DNA of 64,000 nucleotides, taken from assembly GCF_017742215.1 (NCBI RefSeq), contig NZ_JAGHKP010000001.1, forward strand, positions 496,001 through 560,000, read 5' to 3'. How positions within the stretch are numbered: position 1 is the first letter of the stretch; every line of letters starts with the position of its first letter. The stretch comes from Chitinophaga chungangae (lineage in GTDB: Bacteria > Bacteroidota > Bacteroidia > Chitinophagales > Chitinophagaceae). Below the pieces are notes generated by a model. It was not told where the DNA came from. It saw only the letters and a list, made by a program, of their open reading frames with translations, and made no database searches. The translations under genes were made by a program, and so were the position numbers. Of the stretch, positions 42,889 through 52,176 are shown one piece after another.

Positions 42889-43146
42889 ATGGAAATTAAC
42901 GAGATTATCACAAGAACGAACGCTTTCCTGGCGGAAGAATTTGAAGTCGCCCTGGAAAGCATTACCCCCGGGGCCGATCTGAAGGCCACGCTGGAGCTGG
43001 ACAGCCTGGACTATATAGACCTGGTAGTGGCCATTGAGAACAACTTTGGATTTAAAGTTAAGCCCGAAGATTTTCAAGGTATTGTTACCTTTCAGGACTT
43101 CTACGATTATGTAATTGCCCGTGTTAAACAAAAAGAGCTGGTATAA
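42889..43146 (+). CDS. Acyl carrier protein
   Basis: An 85-residue ACP with the 4'-phosphopantetheine serine Ser39 in ELDSLDYIDL and an acidic helix II. It carries the growing aryl polyene. Overlaps the next gene through TAATG. Confidence 0.93.
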   Translation: MEINEIITRTNAFLAEEFEVALESITPGADLKATLELDSLDYIDLVVAIENNFGFKVKPEDFQGIVTFQDFYDYVIARVKQKELV

Positions 43147-44027
43147 TGCCATCCTGGCAGGGTAAGTCCAAAGGAAATAAGCTGGGGTATCGGATCTTTA
43201 TCGGTGTTTTGCGTTATGGAGGAGTACGGCCGGCTTATTTTCTCCTGGCATTTGTTGCAAGTTATTACTGCCTTTTCTCCTATCGCTCCACCAAATCCAT
43301 TTTCCAGTATTTTCACAGTAAAATCGGTCTGAGCCGTTTCCGGTCTTTGGTCAACGTTTACCGCAACTATTACGTGTTCGGGCAAACGCTGATAGACAAG
43401 ATCGTGGTGATGGCAGGCATTCCCAACCGGTTTACCTTCCGGTTCGACGGCGAAGAACATCTTCACGAAGTGGTTTCTGGCGGGAAAGGGGGCATATTGC
43501 TCAGCGCTCATCTCGGAAACTGGGAAGTGGCCGGCCACCTGTTCACCCGCCTGCAAACCCGCATCAACATCGTGATGTTCGACGGGGAGCACCAGCGGAT
43601 CAAAAGTTACCTGGAAGGCATCACCGGCGGGAGGAATGTAAATGTCATTGTTTTAAAGGACGATTTATCGCATATTTACGCCATCCACGACGCGCTGAGC
43701 AAGCAGGAATTGGTGTGTATGCATGCAGACAGGTTTTTGGGGGGAAATAAAACGGCGGAAATACCGTTTCTCGGTGAAGCCGCGCGTTTCCCGATAGGTC
43801 CTTTCCTGCTGGCTTCCACCTTCAGGGTGCCTGTTTCGTTCGTTTTTGCTTTTAAAGAAACCCGTACGCATTATCACCTGTTCGCCACCCCGCCCAAAGT
43901 TTACCAGGGGGCAAAACAGGGAGGCCTGGAAACATCCATGAAAGATTTTGTGGAGGTAATGGAAGAGAAGGTGCGGCAGTACCCCCTGCAGTGGTTCAAT
44001 TATTATGATTTTTGGTCAAAAGACTGA
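43146..44027 (+). CDS. Lipid A acyltransferase-like (LABLAT) protein
   Basis: A 293-residue HtrB/LpxL-type acyltransferase with the H-x4-E motif in SAHLGNWEVAG and the later HADRFLGG segment. In aryl-polyene and flexirubin clusters such enzymes are thought to attach or transfer the ACP-bound polyene at the membrane; its exact acceptor is unknown. Follows the ACP directly. Confidence 0.85.
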   Translation: MPSWQGKSKGNKLGYRIFIGVLRYGGVRPAYFLLAFVASYYCLFSYRSTKSIFQYFHSKIGLSRFRSLVNVYRNYYVFGQTLIDKIVVMAGIPNRFTFRFDGEEHLHEVVSGGKGGILLSAHLGNWEVAGHLFTRLQTRINIVMFDGEHQRIKSYLEGITGGRNVNVIVLKDDLSHIYAIHDALSKQELVCMHADRFLGGNKTAEIPFLGEAARFPIGPFLLASTFRVPVSFVFAFKETRTHYHLFATPPKVYQGAKQGGLETSMKDFVEVMEEKVRQYPLQWFNYYDFWSKD

Positions 44028-44045
44028 TATACCTGGATAAATACC

Positions 44046-44468
44046 ATGATCAACAAAGAAGACATAACGGAATACATTCCCCAACGCCCCCCGATCGTGA
44101 TGATCAGCCGCCTGCTGGAAGCAGGGGACAAAAACATCCGCACCGGTTTCGATATCGCGGAGGATAATGTATTTGTGCAGAACGGCCGGTTCATGGCGCC
44201 GGGGCTCGTGGAAAACATCGCGCAGACCGCCGCCGCGCGCATCGGGTATCTTGCCAAACAACACAACGTGCCGGTGCCCCTCGGCTTTATCGGCGCCATA
44301 CAGAACCTCGAGATCGTGGAGCTTCCGCAGGCAGGCGCCAGCCTCGAAACGGAGATCGTGATCGAGCACGAAGTGTTCAACGCAACGGTGGTGCACGGCA
44401 CGGTGAAACAGAACGGCCGCCTCATGGCCCAATGCGATATGAAGATTTTTGTGTCCCAAAATAAATAA
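44046..44468 (+). CDS. 3-hydroxyacyl-ACP dehydratase-like hotdog protein
   Basis: A 140-residue hotdog-fold protein (IPQRPPIVMISRLLEAG; NGRFMAPGLVENIAQTAAARIGYL). The Glu of the FabZ active site is kept (VENIAQ), but the His of the GHFP motif is not obvious, as in ApeI/ApeP-like dehydratases of aryl-polyene loci. Likely forms the double bonds with a partner subunit. Confidence 0.8.
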   Translation: MINKEDITEYIPQRPPIVMISRLLEAGDKNIRTGFDIAEDNVFVQNGRFMAPGLVENIAQTAAARIGYLAKQHNVPVPLGFIGAIQNLEIVELPQAGASLETEIVIEHEVFNATVVHGTVKQNGRLMAQCDMKIFVSQNK

Positions 44469-44472
44469 GCAA

Positions 44473-45126
44473 ATGAAAATGAAACACCTGACACTGGCCT
44501 TTGTGGCCCTGATGCTGACAGTAACCACGGTAACCGCCCAAACCGCAAAAGACGTATTTGACAGGTCTGTAAAACTGACCTATCTGGGGATCGATTTCAC
44601 GAAATCGAAGATCATTGGAGACGCCGCGCTGAAAACGGACGATATTCCGGACGTACATTACGCGAGCATCAACCAGAAAGTGGTCAACGAAGCGAAAAAA
44701 TACACCATCGCCGAAGCCTTCAACAGGGCGGAAGTAAGCACAGACATCGGCCCCGTGAACAAAAGGAACGCGAAGATCGATCCCGATGAGATCAAATCAG
44801 ACAACTCAGACGATTACCAGGCGCTGAAACCCGAAGACGTGACCGCCCTCGTAAAAGGTTTTGACTTCAACGGCAAAACCGGTCTGGGCCTGCTTTTCGT
44901 GGCAGACGGCATGAACAATACCAAAAAACAGATCTCTATCTACGTAACCCTGGTGGACATGAAAGCTAAAAAAGTGCTGTTCACCGAGCGAGTGGAAGGT
45001 TCGCTGGGCGGCCGTATGGGCATCACCTTCGGCCTGGCCAACAAATATCTCAGCGGTGTGAAAGACATTGTGGACGATATCGAAAAGAAAAAATACAAGG
45101 AGTGGAAATCCACTTACGGCGAATAA
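44473..45126 (+). CDS. Secreted protein of unknown function in the pigment cluster
   Basis: A 217-residue protein with a clear signal peptide (MKMKHLTLAFVALMLTVTTVTAQ). The rest is a soluble alpha/beta sequence without a motif I recognise. I start at ATG 44473, where the signal begins. It sits between dehydratase and thioesterase, so it probably has a periplasmic role in polyene handling, but this is only context. Confidence 0.65.
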   Translation: MKMKHLTLAFVALMLTVTTVTAQTAKDVFDRSVKLTYLGIDFTKSKIIGDAALKTDDIPDVHYASINQKVVNEAKKYTIAEAFNRAEVSTDIGPVNKRNAKIDPDEIKSDNSDDYQALKPEDVTALVKGFDFNGKTGLGLLFVADGMNNTKKQISIYVTLVDMKAKKVLFTERVEGSLGGRMGITFGLANKYLSGVKDIVDDIEKKKYKEWKSTYGE

Positions 45127-45150
45127 TTCAACAATCAGATAAAACATTAC

Positions 45151-45576
45151 ATGCAACCTGTATTGAGCGAGCGTGCTGAAGTGCTGATCCGGTTCAACGA
45201 AGCCGATCCGCTGGGAATCGTATGGCACGGCCATTACATCCGGTATTTCGAAGACGGGCGCGAGGCATTCGGAAGCAAATACAGGTTGCGTTACCTGGAT
45301 ATTTTCGATCACGGGTACACCGTGCCCGTGGTGAACGTGGAATGTAATTACAAACGGCCGCTCCGGTATGGAGACAGCGTGGTGGTGGAAACCCGCTACG
45401 TAAACACCGAGGCCGCGAAGATCAGGTTTGAGTACACCCTTTACAACGCGGCAACGCGTGAAGTGGTGTGCACCGGTTCTTCCATACAGGTTTTCCTGGA
45501 CAAAGAAGGGTCCATGTTGCAACTCACCGTTCCGCCCTTCTTTGCGGAATGGAAAAAGCAGTGGGGTTTGATATGA
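45151..45576 (+). CDS. Acyl-ACP/CoA thioesterase, 4HBT (YbgC-like) hotdog
   Basis: A 141-residue hotdog with the YbgC-type active site NEADPLGIVWHGHYIRYFEDGRE (Asp and His). It may release or proofread acyl chains. Its stop overlaps the next ketosynthase start by four bases (ATGA). Confidence 0.88.
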   Translation: MQPVLSERAEVLIRFNEADPLGIVWHGHYIRYFEDGREAFGSKYRLRYLDIFDHGYTVPVVNVECNYKRPLRYGDSVVVETRYVNTEAAKIRFEYTLYNAATREVVCTGSSIQVFLDKEGSMLQLTVPPFFAEWKKQWGLI

Positions 45577-46706
45577 CGGAGGTATTCGTAGCCGCGGAAA
45601 ACATCGTGTCTCCGCTGGGCTTAACCGCCCGTGAGAACTTCGGGCGGGTAAAAGCCGGCGAAAGCGGTATCAGCCGCCAGCCCGGCGGCTTTTTCGCCTC
45701 CGTGATACCAGACGGTCTGCTGCTAACGCCGGTAAAGGAAAATAACCTTTCCGGCTATACGAAATTCGAGCGGCTGCTGATCCTGAGCGTTCAGGAAGCG
45801 CTGTCTCACACCAGCATCAGCCTGCGCGACAAACGCACGGCTTTTATCGTTTCCACCACCAAAGGGAACATTGCCCTGCTGGAACAGGGGATGGGGGCGG
45901 ATGTAGCGCCCATGCAACTGTATAACACCGCCGTAAAAACAGCGGAATTTTTTAGTGCGGCCAACCGCCCCGTGGTGATTAGCAACGCCTGCATCTCAGG
46001 CCTGCTGGCCATTTTGATCGGGCAGCGAATGATCCGCTCCGGTGCGTACGATCACGCGGTAGTATGCGGCGCCGACATGCTGACGAAATTCGTGCTCTCC
46101 GGCTTCCAGTCTTTCCAGGCCGTCAGCGACGAGCCCTGCCGCCCGTTCGACGCGGACAGGAAAGGTATCACGCTCGGCGAAGGAGCCGCCACCGTCGTTT
46201 TAACGAAGAACAAAACATTGTTGACCGGGAAAGAAACCATCCGCCTCGGCGAAGGCGCTTCCAGCAACGATGCCAATCATATTTCAGGCCCGTCGAGAAC
46301 GGGCGCCGAACTGGCCGGTGCCGTTACAAAGGCGATGCGGCTAAGCGGCGTTCAACCCTCGGATATCGGGTTCGTATCCGCGCATGGCACCGCTACCCTC
46401 TACAACGACGAAATGGAAGCCAAAGCCTTCCATCTCTCGGGCCTGCAGCACGTGCCGGTGAACAGCCTCAAAGGTTATTACGGTCATACCCTCGGTGCGG
46501 CCGGCCTGATAGAGGCCATCATCGGCATGTACGGCATGCGGGAAGAAGTAGTGATACCCACCGCAGGCTTTGCTTCATCCGGAATCAGCCATCCATTGAT
46601 GGTGAGCAGTCAATTAGAGCCACGGCCCATGGCACATTACATCAAAACCACCTCCGGTTTCGGGGGATGTAATGCCGCGATGGTGTTCAGTAAAGTGAAA
46701 TTGTAA
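45573..46706 (+). CDS. Beta-ketoacyl-ACP synthase, complete active site
   Basis: A 377-residue ketosynthase with Cys140 (SNACISGLLA), His in SAHGTATLYND and His in SLKGYYGHTLGAAG. It is divergent from the 41551 enzyme. ATG 45573 overlaps the thioesterase stop and matches the family N-terminus (VFVAAENIVSPLG); an upstream extension lies in the thioesterase. Confidence 0.9.
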   Translation: MTEVFVAAENIVSPLGLTARENFGRVKAGESGISRQPGGFFASVIPDGLLLTPVKENNLSGYTKFERLLILSVQEALSHTSISLRDKRTAFIVSTTKGNIALLEQGMGADVAPMQLYNTAVKTAEFFSAANRPVVISNACISGLLAILIGQRMIRSGAYDHAVVCGADMLTKFVLSGFQSFQAVSDEPCRPFDADRKGITLGEGAATVVLTKNKTLLTGKETIRLGEGASSNDANHISGPSRTGAELAGAVTKAMRLSGVQPSDIGFVSAHGTATLYNDEMEAKAFHLSGLQHVPVNSLKGYYGHTLGAAGLIEAIIGMYGMREEVVIPTAGFASSGISHPLMVSSQLEPRPMAHYIKTTSGFGGCNAAMVFSKVKL

Positions 46707-46727
46707 ATCTTAAAAAGCAGATCATCA

Positions 46728-47795
46728 ATGAATTTTTTTACCAAGGAAACAAAAACCGCGTTACAGGCTAAAGAACAGGCGCTCTGGCTGGCGTTCGCTC
46801 CCATCGCATTCCAGGCGTCCAAAGCGCTGAGGGATCTCGGCATTCTCCAGGCAGTGGCAGACAGTGGGATGAACGGCGTAACCATCGAAGAGATACTCGA
46901 CAAGGTGAAACTCTCCCGCTATTCCGCCCGCGTGCTGCTGGAAGCAGGTCTTGGCCTTGAAATGCTGGTAGTGAACGATAAAAAGTATACGCTCACCAAA
47001 ACCGGTTTTTTTATCCTGAGTGATACGCTGACCCGCATCAATATGGACTTTTCACACGACGTTTGTTATAAGGCCATGTACCATCTGCAGGACAGTCTTA
47101 CCGAAGGCAAGCCCCGCGGCCTGCAGGAGCTGGGCCCCTGGGACACCATTTACCAGGGCCTTTCCATTCTCCCCGAGCCGAGCCGCACCAGCTGGTTCAA
47201 CTTCGATCACTATTATTCCGATCTCGCTTTCCCCGGCGTATTGCCGATCGTATTCGAACATGCGCCGAAGTCGCTGCTGGACATTGGCGGCAATACCGGC
47301 AAATGGTCCATGGCCTGCGCCAAACACGACCCGGACGTGCATATCACCATCATGGACCTGCCCGTGCAGGTAAACGTCGCCCGTAAAAATATTCAGGAAG
47401 CGGGCCTGGAAGACCGTGTGTCTTTCTTCGAAACCAACATTCTCGACGAAAGCCTGCCGTTCGCCAAAGGTTTCGACGTGATCTGGATGAGCCAGTTCCT
47501 GGACTGCTTTTCCGAAGCCGAGATCATCAGCATTCTGCGCCGTTGCCGTGAATCGCTCAACGAAGGCGGCAGCGTGTTTATCCTGGAGCCGTTCTGGAAC
47601 AAACAGCAGTTCAAATCCGCGGCGTTCTGCCTGCAGCAAACGTCGCTTTATTTCACCGCTATTGCCAACGGCAACAGCCAGATGTACCATACAGACGATT
47701 TCTTCGCCTGCATCCGCGCGGCCGGGCTGGAAGTGGTGATGGAAAACAACAACGTAGGGCTGAGTTATACCCTGCTGCGTTGCGTCAAAGCATAA
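46728..47795 (+). CDS. SAM-dependent methyltransferase with N-terminal winged-helix dimerisation domain
   Basis: A 355-residue protein: winged-helix-like N-domain (about residues 15-100) and a class I methyltransferase with motif I LLDIGGNTGKWSMA (about residue 180) and FDVIWMSQFLDCFSE. This architecture is that of small-molecule O/C-methyltransferases. It may methylate the flexirubin ring or its precursor; substrate is inferred from context. Confidence 0.82.
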   Translation: MNFFTKETKTALQAKEQALWLAFAPIAFQASKALRDLGILQAVADSGMNGVTIEEILDKVKLSRYSARVLLEAGLGLEMLVVNDKKYTLTKTGFFILSDTLTRINMDFSHDVCYKAMYHLQDSLTEGKPRGLQELGPWDTIYQGLSILPEPSRTSWFNFDHYYSDLAFPGVLPIVFEHAPKSLLDIGGNTGKWSMACAKHDPDVHITIMDLPVQVNVARKNIQEAGLEDRVSFFETNILDESLPFAKGFDVIWMSQFLDCFSEAEIISILRRCRESLNEGGSVFILEPFWNKQQFKSAAFCLQQTSLYFTAIANGNSQMYHTDDFFACIRAAGLEVVMENNNVGLSYTLLRCVKA

Positions 47796-47815
47796 GAAAA
47801 TTTAAACCCTTTAAT

Positions 47816-49063
47816 ATGCAAACTGAAAAGGTGGATGTACTCGTAATCGGCGCCGGCCCTGCTGGAACGGTAGCCGCATCCATAATCAACAAAGCCGGCT
47901 ACTCAGTTAAGATCGTAGAAAAACTGAAATTCCCCCGCTTCGTGATCGGGGAAAGCCTTTTACCGCGTTGTATGGACGCGCTCACGGAAGCCGGCTTTAT
48001 CGATGCCATTTCCGAGCGCGGCTTCCAGAAAAAGTCCGGCGCCAAGTTCGTCAAGAACGGCAGGATCTGCGACTTCACCTTTGAAAACCAGCATACACCA
48101 GGTTGGACCTGGACCTGGCAGGTGCCCCGCGCCGATTTCGATTTCACCCTCGCGCAAACCGTCGAAAAAATGGGCGTTCCGGTGGAATATGAAACGACCG
48201 TAACGGGCATCGTGTTCAACGGTACAGATTCCGTAACAACCGTAGAAGATATCCACGGCCATAAAAAACAGATCGAAGCGCGTTTTATCGTAGATGGAAG
48301 CGGCTACGGCAGGGTGATACCCAAACTGTTCAATCTTGAGAAACAGTCCGTATTGCAGCCCCGCAAAGCGCTGTTCGCCCATACTAACGACATCCGCCGT
48401 TCCATGGCCGACGAGCCCAACCGCATTACCGCCGTTGTGCACGAAAAAGGCGTCTGGATCTGGATCATTCCTTTCTCCACCGGCGTAACGTCTGTAGGTT
48501 TCGTGGGCGACCACACCTTCCACGACCGCTTCAAAGGCACACCCGAAGAGCAATACCGCGCCATGCTCGATTCCGAGCCATACACGAAAGAACGTTTCAA
48601 AGACGTGGAATTCCTCTTCGAGCCGCGTAAACTCGAGGCCTGGAGCGCCACCACCGATAAATTTTATGGCGAGGGATTTGTACTGACCGGTAACGTTACA
48701 GAGTTTCTCGACCCGATTTTCTCATCCGGCGTAACTTTGGCGACGGTTTCGGCGCAAACTGCCGCCAAACTGGTGATCAAAAAACTGAAAGGCGAAGCGG
48801 TGGACTGGGAAAAAGAATACATGGAGCCCACGCTGCAGGGCGTGAACGTGTTCCGCTCTTATGTAATGGCATGGTACGAAGGCACGTTGGACACCATCTT
48901 TTTCAGCAAAAATCCCGACCCGGAGATCAAACGGCAGATCTGCTCCGTACTGGCCGGTTATGTTTGGGACCAAAGCAACCCGTACGTAAAAAATCACGAC
49001 GAAGCGCCGAAAAGACTGGCGCGCCTGATTGAAGTGACCGAAAAATTAAACCCGACGGCGTGA
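47816..49063 (+). CDS. Flavin-dependent halogenase-like oxidoreductase
   Basis: A 415-residue FAD protein with VIGAGPAGTVAA at the N-terminus, RFVIGESLLPRCMDAL, FQKKSGAKF (Lys in the place of the halogenase lysine) and W214-I-W216-I-I-P, the WxWxIP motif typical of flavin halogenases. It probably chlorinates the phenol ring of the pigment; a geranylgeranyl reductase-type oxidoreductase is the alternative. The start is ATG 47816 (MQTEKVDVLVIGAG). Its stop overlaps the next GTG. Confidence 0.75.
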   Translation: MQTEKVDVLVIGAGPAGTVAASIINKAGYSVKIVEKLKFPRFVIGESLLPRCMDALTEAGFIDAISERGFQKKSGAKFVKNGRICDFTFENQHTPGWTWTWQVPRADFDFTLAQTVEKMGVPVEYETTVTGIVFNGTDSVTTVEDIHGHKKQIEARFIVDGSGYGRVIPKLFNLEKQSVLQPRKALFAHTNDIRRSMADEPNRITAVVHEKGVWIWIIPFSTGVTSVGFVGDHTFHDRFKGTPEEQYRAMLDSEPYTKERFKDVEFLFEPRKLEAWSATTDKFYGEGFVLTGNVTEFLDPIFSSGVTLATVSAQTAAKLVIKKLKGEAVDWEKEYMEPTLQGVNVFRSYVMAWYEGTLDTIFFSKNPDPEIKRQICSVLAGYVWDQSNPYVKNHDEAPKRLARLIEVTEKLNPTA

Positions 49064-49671
49064 GCGAAAACGCATATATCACCTCGGCCTGCGTGATCCG
49101 CAACAATATGGTGACCAGGAACGGCGAAAAGGTATTCGAAGAAAAAAATGCCGCATTGCCGGAGTTCCTGCGCGCCCTGTACGACCGCTACAGCGGCCAG
49201 TACCCGAAGTTCCACAAAATGGACCTGCTCAGCAAGCTGGGCTGGGCCGCCGTGGAAATACTGCTGCAGGAGACGCCGATGGATATGTATGCGCCCGAAG
49301 ATACGGGCGTGGTGCTGGCAAACACCAGCAGCAGCCTCGATACGGACGAACGGTATTACGAAACTGTCAGCGAAATAGCCAGTCCCGCCCTGTTCGTATA
49401 CACCCTCCCCAACATCGTGATCGGGGAGATCAGCATACGGCACAAATTCAAAGGCGAGAACGCTTTTTTTGTGGACGACCGTTTCGATATTGGATTTATC
49501 GCCGGGTATGTGCGGCAACTGCTGGAAACGGGCGCTGTGAAAGCCTGTGTTTGTGGTTGGGTAGAGCAATATCATACCGGCTACGAAGCGGCATTGTACC
49601 TGGTGGAAAAAAACGCCCGCGGCATGGCTTTGCCTTTCACCGCGGAACAAGTAGAAAAATTGTACAGATAA
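49060..49671 (+). CDS. Truncated ketosynthase-like protein without catalytic residues
   Basis: A 203-residue protein beginning with GTG overlapping the halogenase stop (GTGA). It looks like the N-terminal half of a ketosynthase (YITSACVIRNN, LGWAAVEILLQ, DTGVVLANTSSSLDTD) but has no Cys at the nucleophile position (IGEISIRHKF) and lacks the His-containing C-terminal half. It is followed at once by an ACP. A structural or priming partner is possible; it is not a recent truncation, since start and stop are coupled to neighbours. Confidence 0.7.
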   Translation: MSENAYITSACVIRNNMVTRNGEKVFEEKNAALPEFLRALYDRYSGQYPKFHKMDLLSKLGWAAVEILLQETPMDMYAPEDTGVVLANTSSSLDTDERYYETVSEIASPALFVYTLPNIVIGEISIRHKFKGENAFFVDDRFDIGFIAGYVRQLLETGAVKACVCGWVEQYHTGYEAALYLVEKNARGMALPFTAEQVEKLYR

Positions 49672-49676
49672 TATAT

Positions 49677-49940
49677 ATGGAAAAGTTGATGGCAGATCTG
49701 AAAGTGCAGATCATTCAGCAATTGAATTTGCAGGAAGTAAAACCGGAAGACATCGGGAACGACCAGCCTTTGTTCAAAGAAGGGCTGGGATTGGATTCCA
49801 TCGATGCGTTGGAGCTGATCGTGCTGTTGCAGCAGCATCACAACATCCGTATTGCAAAGCCGGAAGACGGGCCGAATATTTTTTATTCCGTTCGTACCAT
49901 GGCTGAATATATTACCGCGGAACAAAACAAGACCGCATGA
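49677..49940 (+). CDS. Acyl carrier protein, second copy
   Basis: An 87-residue ACP with phosphopantetheine Ser41 (GLGLDSIDALEL). Its stop overlaps the next ketosynthase start (ATGA). Different from the first ACP, so the cluster may use separate carriers for starter and elongation or for different acyl groups. Confidence 0.92.
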   Translation: MEKLMADLKVQIIQQLNLQEVKPEDIGNDQPLFKEGLGLDSIDALELIVLLQQHHNIRIAKPEDGPNIFYSVRTMAEYITAEQNKTA

Positions 49941-51130
49941 GCGGAAACGTATGGATAGCGGGAGGCGGCGTTATTTCCGGCATTGGTCAGAATCTTGGCC
50001 AGTGTATGGCTGCGTTTGAAGCCATGCAGCCGGGAATGGAAAAAATGCGGCACCTGCAATCCGTGCACGCCGGCACTTTCCCCGTGGCGGAAGTAAAGGC
50101 GGACAATGAAGAGCTGGCGCGGAAAGCGGGCATGCCCGCGCACTGGAGCCGGACGGCCCTGCTGAGCATGCTCGCCGCGAAAGAAGCCTGGCAAAGCGCC
50201 GGGCTGGGCGATATCTCGCAGTACCGCGCGGGTTTTGTATCGGCCAATACCGTTGGCGGGATGGACAAAACCGAAGATTTCATGAAATCTTTCCTGGACA
50301 ACGCCGCTTCCGGCAGGCTGCGCCACGTGGTGCACCACGAATGCGGCGCGGTAACGGAACTGGTGGCGGACGCGCTCGGCATCCGGCATCATGTGTCCAC
50401 CATCAGCACCGCATGTTCGTCGGGCGCCAACGCGCTGATGTATGGCGCGCGCATGATACGCGCCGGCATGCTCGACGTGGTGATCGCCGGGGGAACGGAT
50501 TCCCTTACGCGTTTCACCCTCAACGGTTTTAACACGCTCATGATCCTCGACCAGCAGCCCTGCCGCCCCTTCGACGATACCCGTACAGGCCTCAATCTCG
50601 GCGAAGGCGCAGGTTACGTGGTGCTGGTGAGCGACGAAATAGCCAGGAAGATCAAACCCTGGTGTAGGATCAGCGGTTTTGCCAATGCGAACGACGCCTA
50701 TCATCAAACGGCTTCCTCGCCCGAGGGTATCGGGAACTTCAAGGCCATGGAAGGCGCGCTGAAAATGAGCGGGCTGGCGGCTTCGGAGATCGATTACATC
50801 AATCTTCACGGCACCGGCACGCAGAACAACGACAGCTCGGAAGGGCGGGCGGTGGAAAGGCTTTTTGCGCCCTCGTATCCGCCGCTGAGCTCTACCAAAA
50901 GTTTTACCGGGCATACGCTCGGCGCCAGCGGCGGTATCGAGGCGGTATTTTCCGCCTGGGCGCTCCGCGAAGGCATCATTTACCCGAACGCGAACTTTAC
51001 CACGCAAATGAAAGAAGTGCCCTTCAGTCCTGTTACGCATTTTTCAAAAGGCCATGCGCTCAGGCACGTGATGTCCAACTCTTTCGGCTTCGGCGGTAAC
51101 TGCTCGAGTCTGGTATTTTCAAAGGAATGA
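49937..51130 (+). CDS. Beta-ketoacyl-ACP synthase, complete active site (KS alpha-like)
   Basis: A 397-residue ketosynthase with Cys160 (STACSSGANAL), His in NLHGTGTQNND and His in STKSFTGHTLGASGG. It overlaps a degenerate ketosynthase by four bases, the arrangement of a KS and chain-length-factor pair. Confidence 0.92.
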   Translation: MSGNVWIAGGGVISGIGQNLGQCMAAFEAMQPGMEKMRHLQSVHAGTFPVAEVKADNEELARKAGMPAHWSRTALLSMLAAKEAWQSAGLGDISQYRAGFVSANTVGGMDKTEDFMKSFLDNAASGRLRHVVHHECGAVTELVADALGIRHHVSTISTACSSGANALMYGARMIRAGMLDVVIAGGTDSLTRFTLNGFNTLMILDQQPCRPFDDTRTGLNLGEGAGYVVLVSDEIARKIKPWCRISGFANANDAYHQTASSPEGIGNFKAMEGALKMSGLAASEIDYINLHGTGTQNNDSSEGRAVERLFAPSYPPLSSTKSFTGHTLGASGGIEAVFSAWALREGIIYPNANFTTQMKEVPFSPVTHFSKGHALRHVMSNSFGFGGNCSSLVFSKE

Positions 51131-52176
51131 ACGCAATGCAACAAGCATACATACAAGGCATCGGTTGCGTATCCGCCCAGGATAACGCCCTGTTCTCCGG
51201 AACTGTCCGGCAGCACGAGGGAAACCGTTTGCCTGTGGCAGACCCGGATTACAAACAGTGGATCGACATCAAACAGATCCGCCGGATGGGCCGTGTGATC
51301 AAAATGGGCGTGGCCGCGTCTCACATCAGTCTTGAACAGGCCGGCGTAGCCCGGCCCGACGCCATCGTGATGGGCACAGCTTACGGCTGCCTCGCAGATA
51401 CCGGCGTGTTCCTCAATAAACTGGTGACGCAAAACGAAGACATGCTCACGCCCACCGCGTTCATCCAGAGCACACACAACACAGTGAGCGGGCAGATCGC
51501 GCTGATGCTGGGCTGCCATGCTTACAACAACACTTTCGTGCACGGCGCTTTTTCGCTGGAAAATGCATTGCAGGACAGCCTGCTGCTGCTCGCGGAAGAT
51601 CCCTCCAAACAAATCCTCGCCGGCGCGGTTGACGAGATCACGGATTATTCCCACAACATTCTTTCCCGTTTCAGGTTGTATAAAAACGCATCCACGCAAA
51701 ACCTGCTGCAGTCCAATACGCACGGCACCATTGCGGGCGAAGGAGCGGTATTTTTTGTTTTAGGTGCGGAAAAAAACGAACGTTCCATGGCCGCGCTCAC
51801 CGCGGTGGAAATGTTGTACAATCCTGCTTCCGAAAAAGAAACTTTCGCGCACATCGCGAAATTCCTCGATACATATGGTCAACCTGACCTGCTGCTCGCA
51901 GGCCGCAACGGCGATACGAAGAACGACGCCTATTACGCCGCGGGCGAAGAAAAACTTTTTGCGGGCGTGCCCGTTGCCGCGTTTAAACATTTGTGCGGGG
52001 AATTTCCCACTGCCGCCGCTTTCGCTATGTGGATGGCGGCCGGCGTGCTGAAGAACGGCGCCGTTCCCGCCGCCGCGATGTTCAAAGGCAAAGCGCCCGC
52101 CGCGCCAAAGAAAATACTGATCTGGAACCACGGGGGCGGCAAACATCATTCACTTATTTTATTAAGCGCATGCTGA
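51127..52176 (+). CDS. Chain-length-factor-like ketosynthase lacking catalytic residues
   Basis: A 349-residue thiolase-fold protein (AIVMGTAYGCLADT, TPTAFIQSTHNTVSGQIA, TIAGEGAVFFVLG). The nucleophile position is replaced (TFVHGAFSLEN, no Cys) and the HGTGT motif is AGRNGDTKND. It is therefore probably the non-catalytic partner of the preceding ketosynthase, as in ApeC-type or type II PKS pairs. Start overlaps that gene (ATGA). Confidence 0.8.
   Translation: MNAMQQAYIQGIGCVSAQDNALFSGTVRQHEGNRLPVADPDYKQWIDIKQIRRMGRVIKMGVAASHISLEQAGVARPDAIVMGTAYGCLADTGVFLNKLVTQNEDMLTPTAFIQSTHNTVSGQIALMLGCHAYNNTFVHGAFSLENALQDSLLLLAEDPSKQILAGAVDEITDYSHNILSRFRLYKNASTQNLLQSNTHGTIAGEGAVFFVLGAEKNERSMAALTAVEMLYNPASEKETFAHIAKFLDTYGQPDLLLAGRNGDTKNDAYYAAGEEKLFAGVPVAAFKHLCGEFPTAAAFAMWMAAGVLKNGAVPAAAMFKGKAPAAPKKILIWNHGGGKHHSLILLSAC

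Noticed and set aside
42791..42982. A 63-residue frame between the ketosynthase and ACP genes
   Set aside because: It overlaps the ACP start out of frame, has no motif, and the gap contains a promoter-like box instead.
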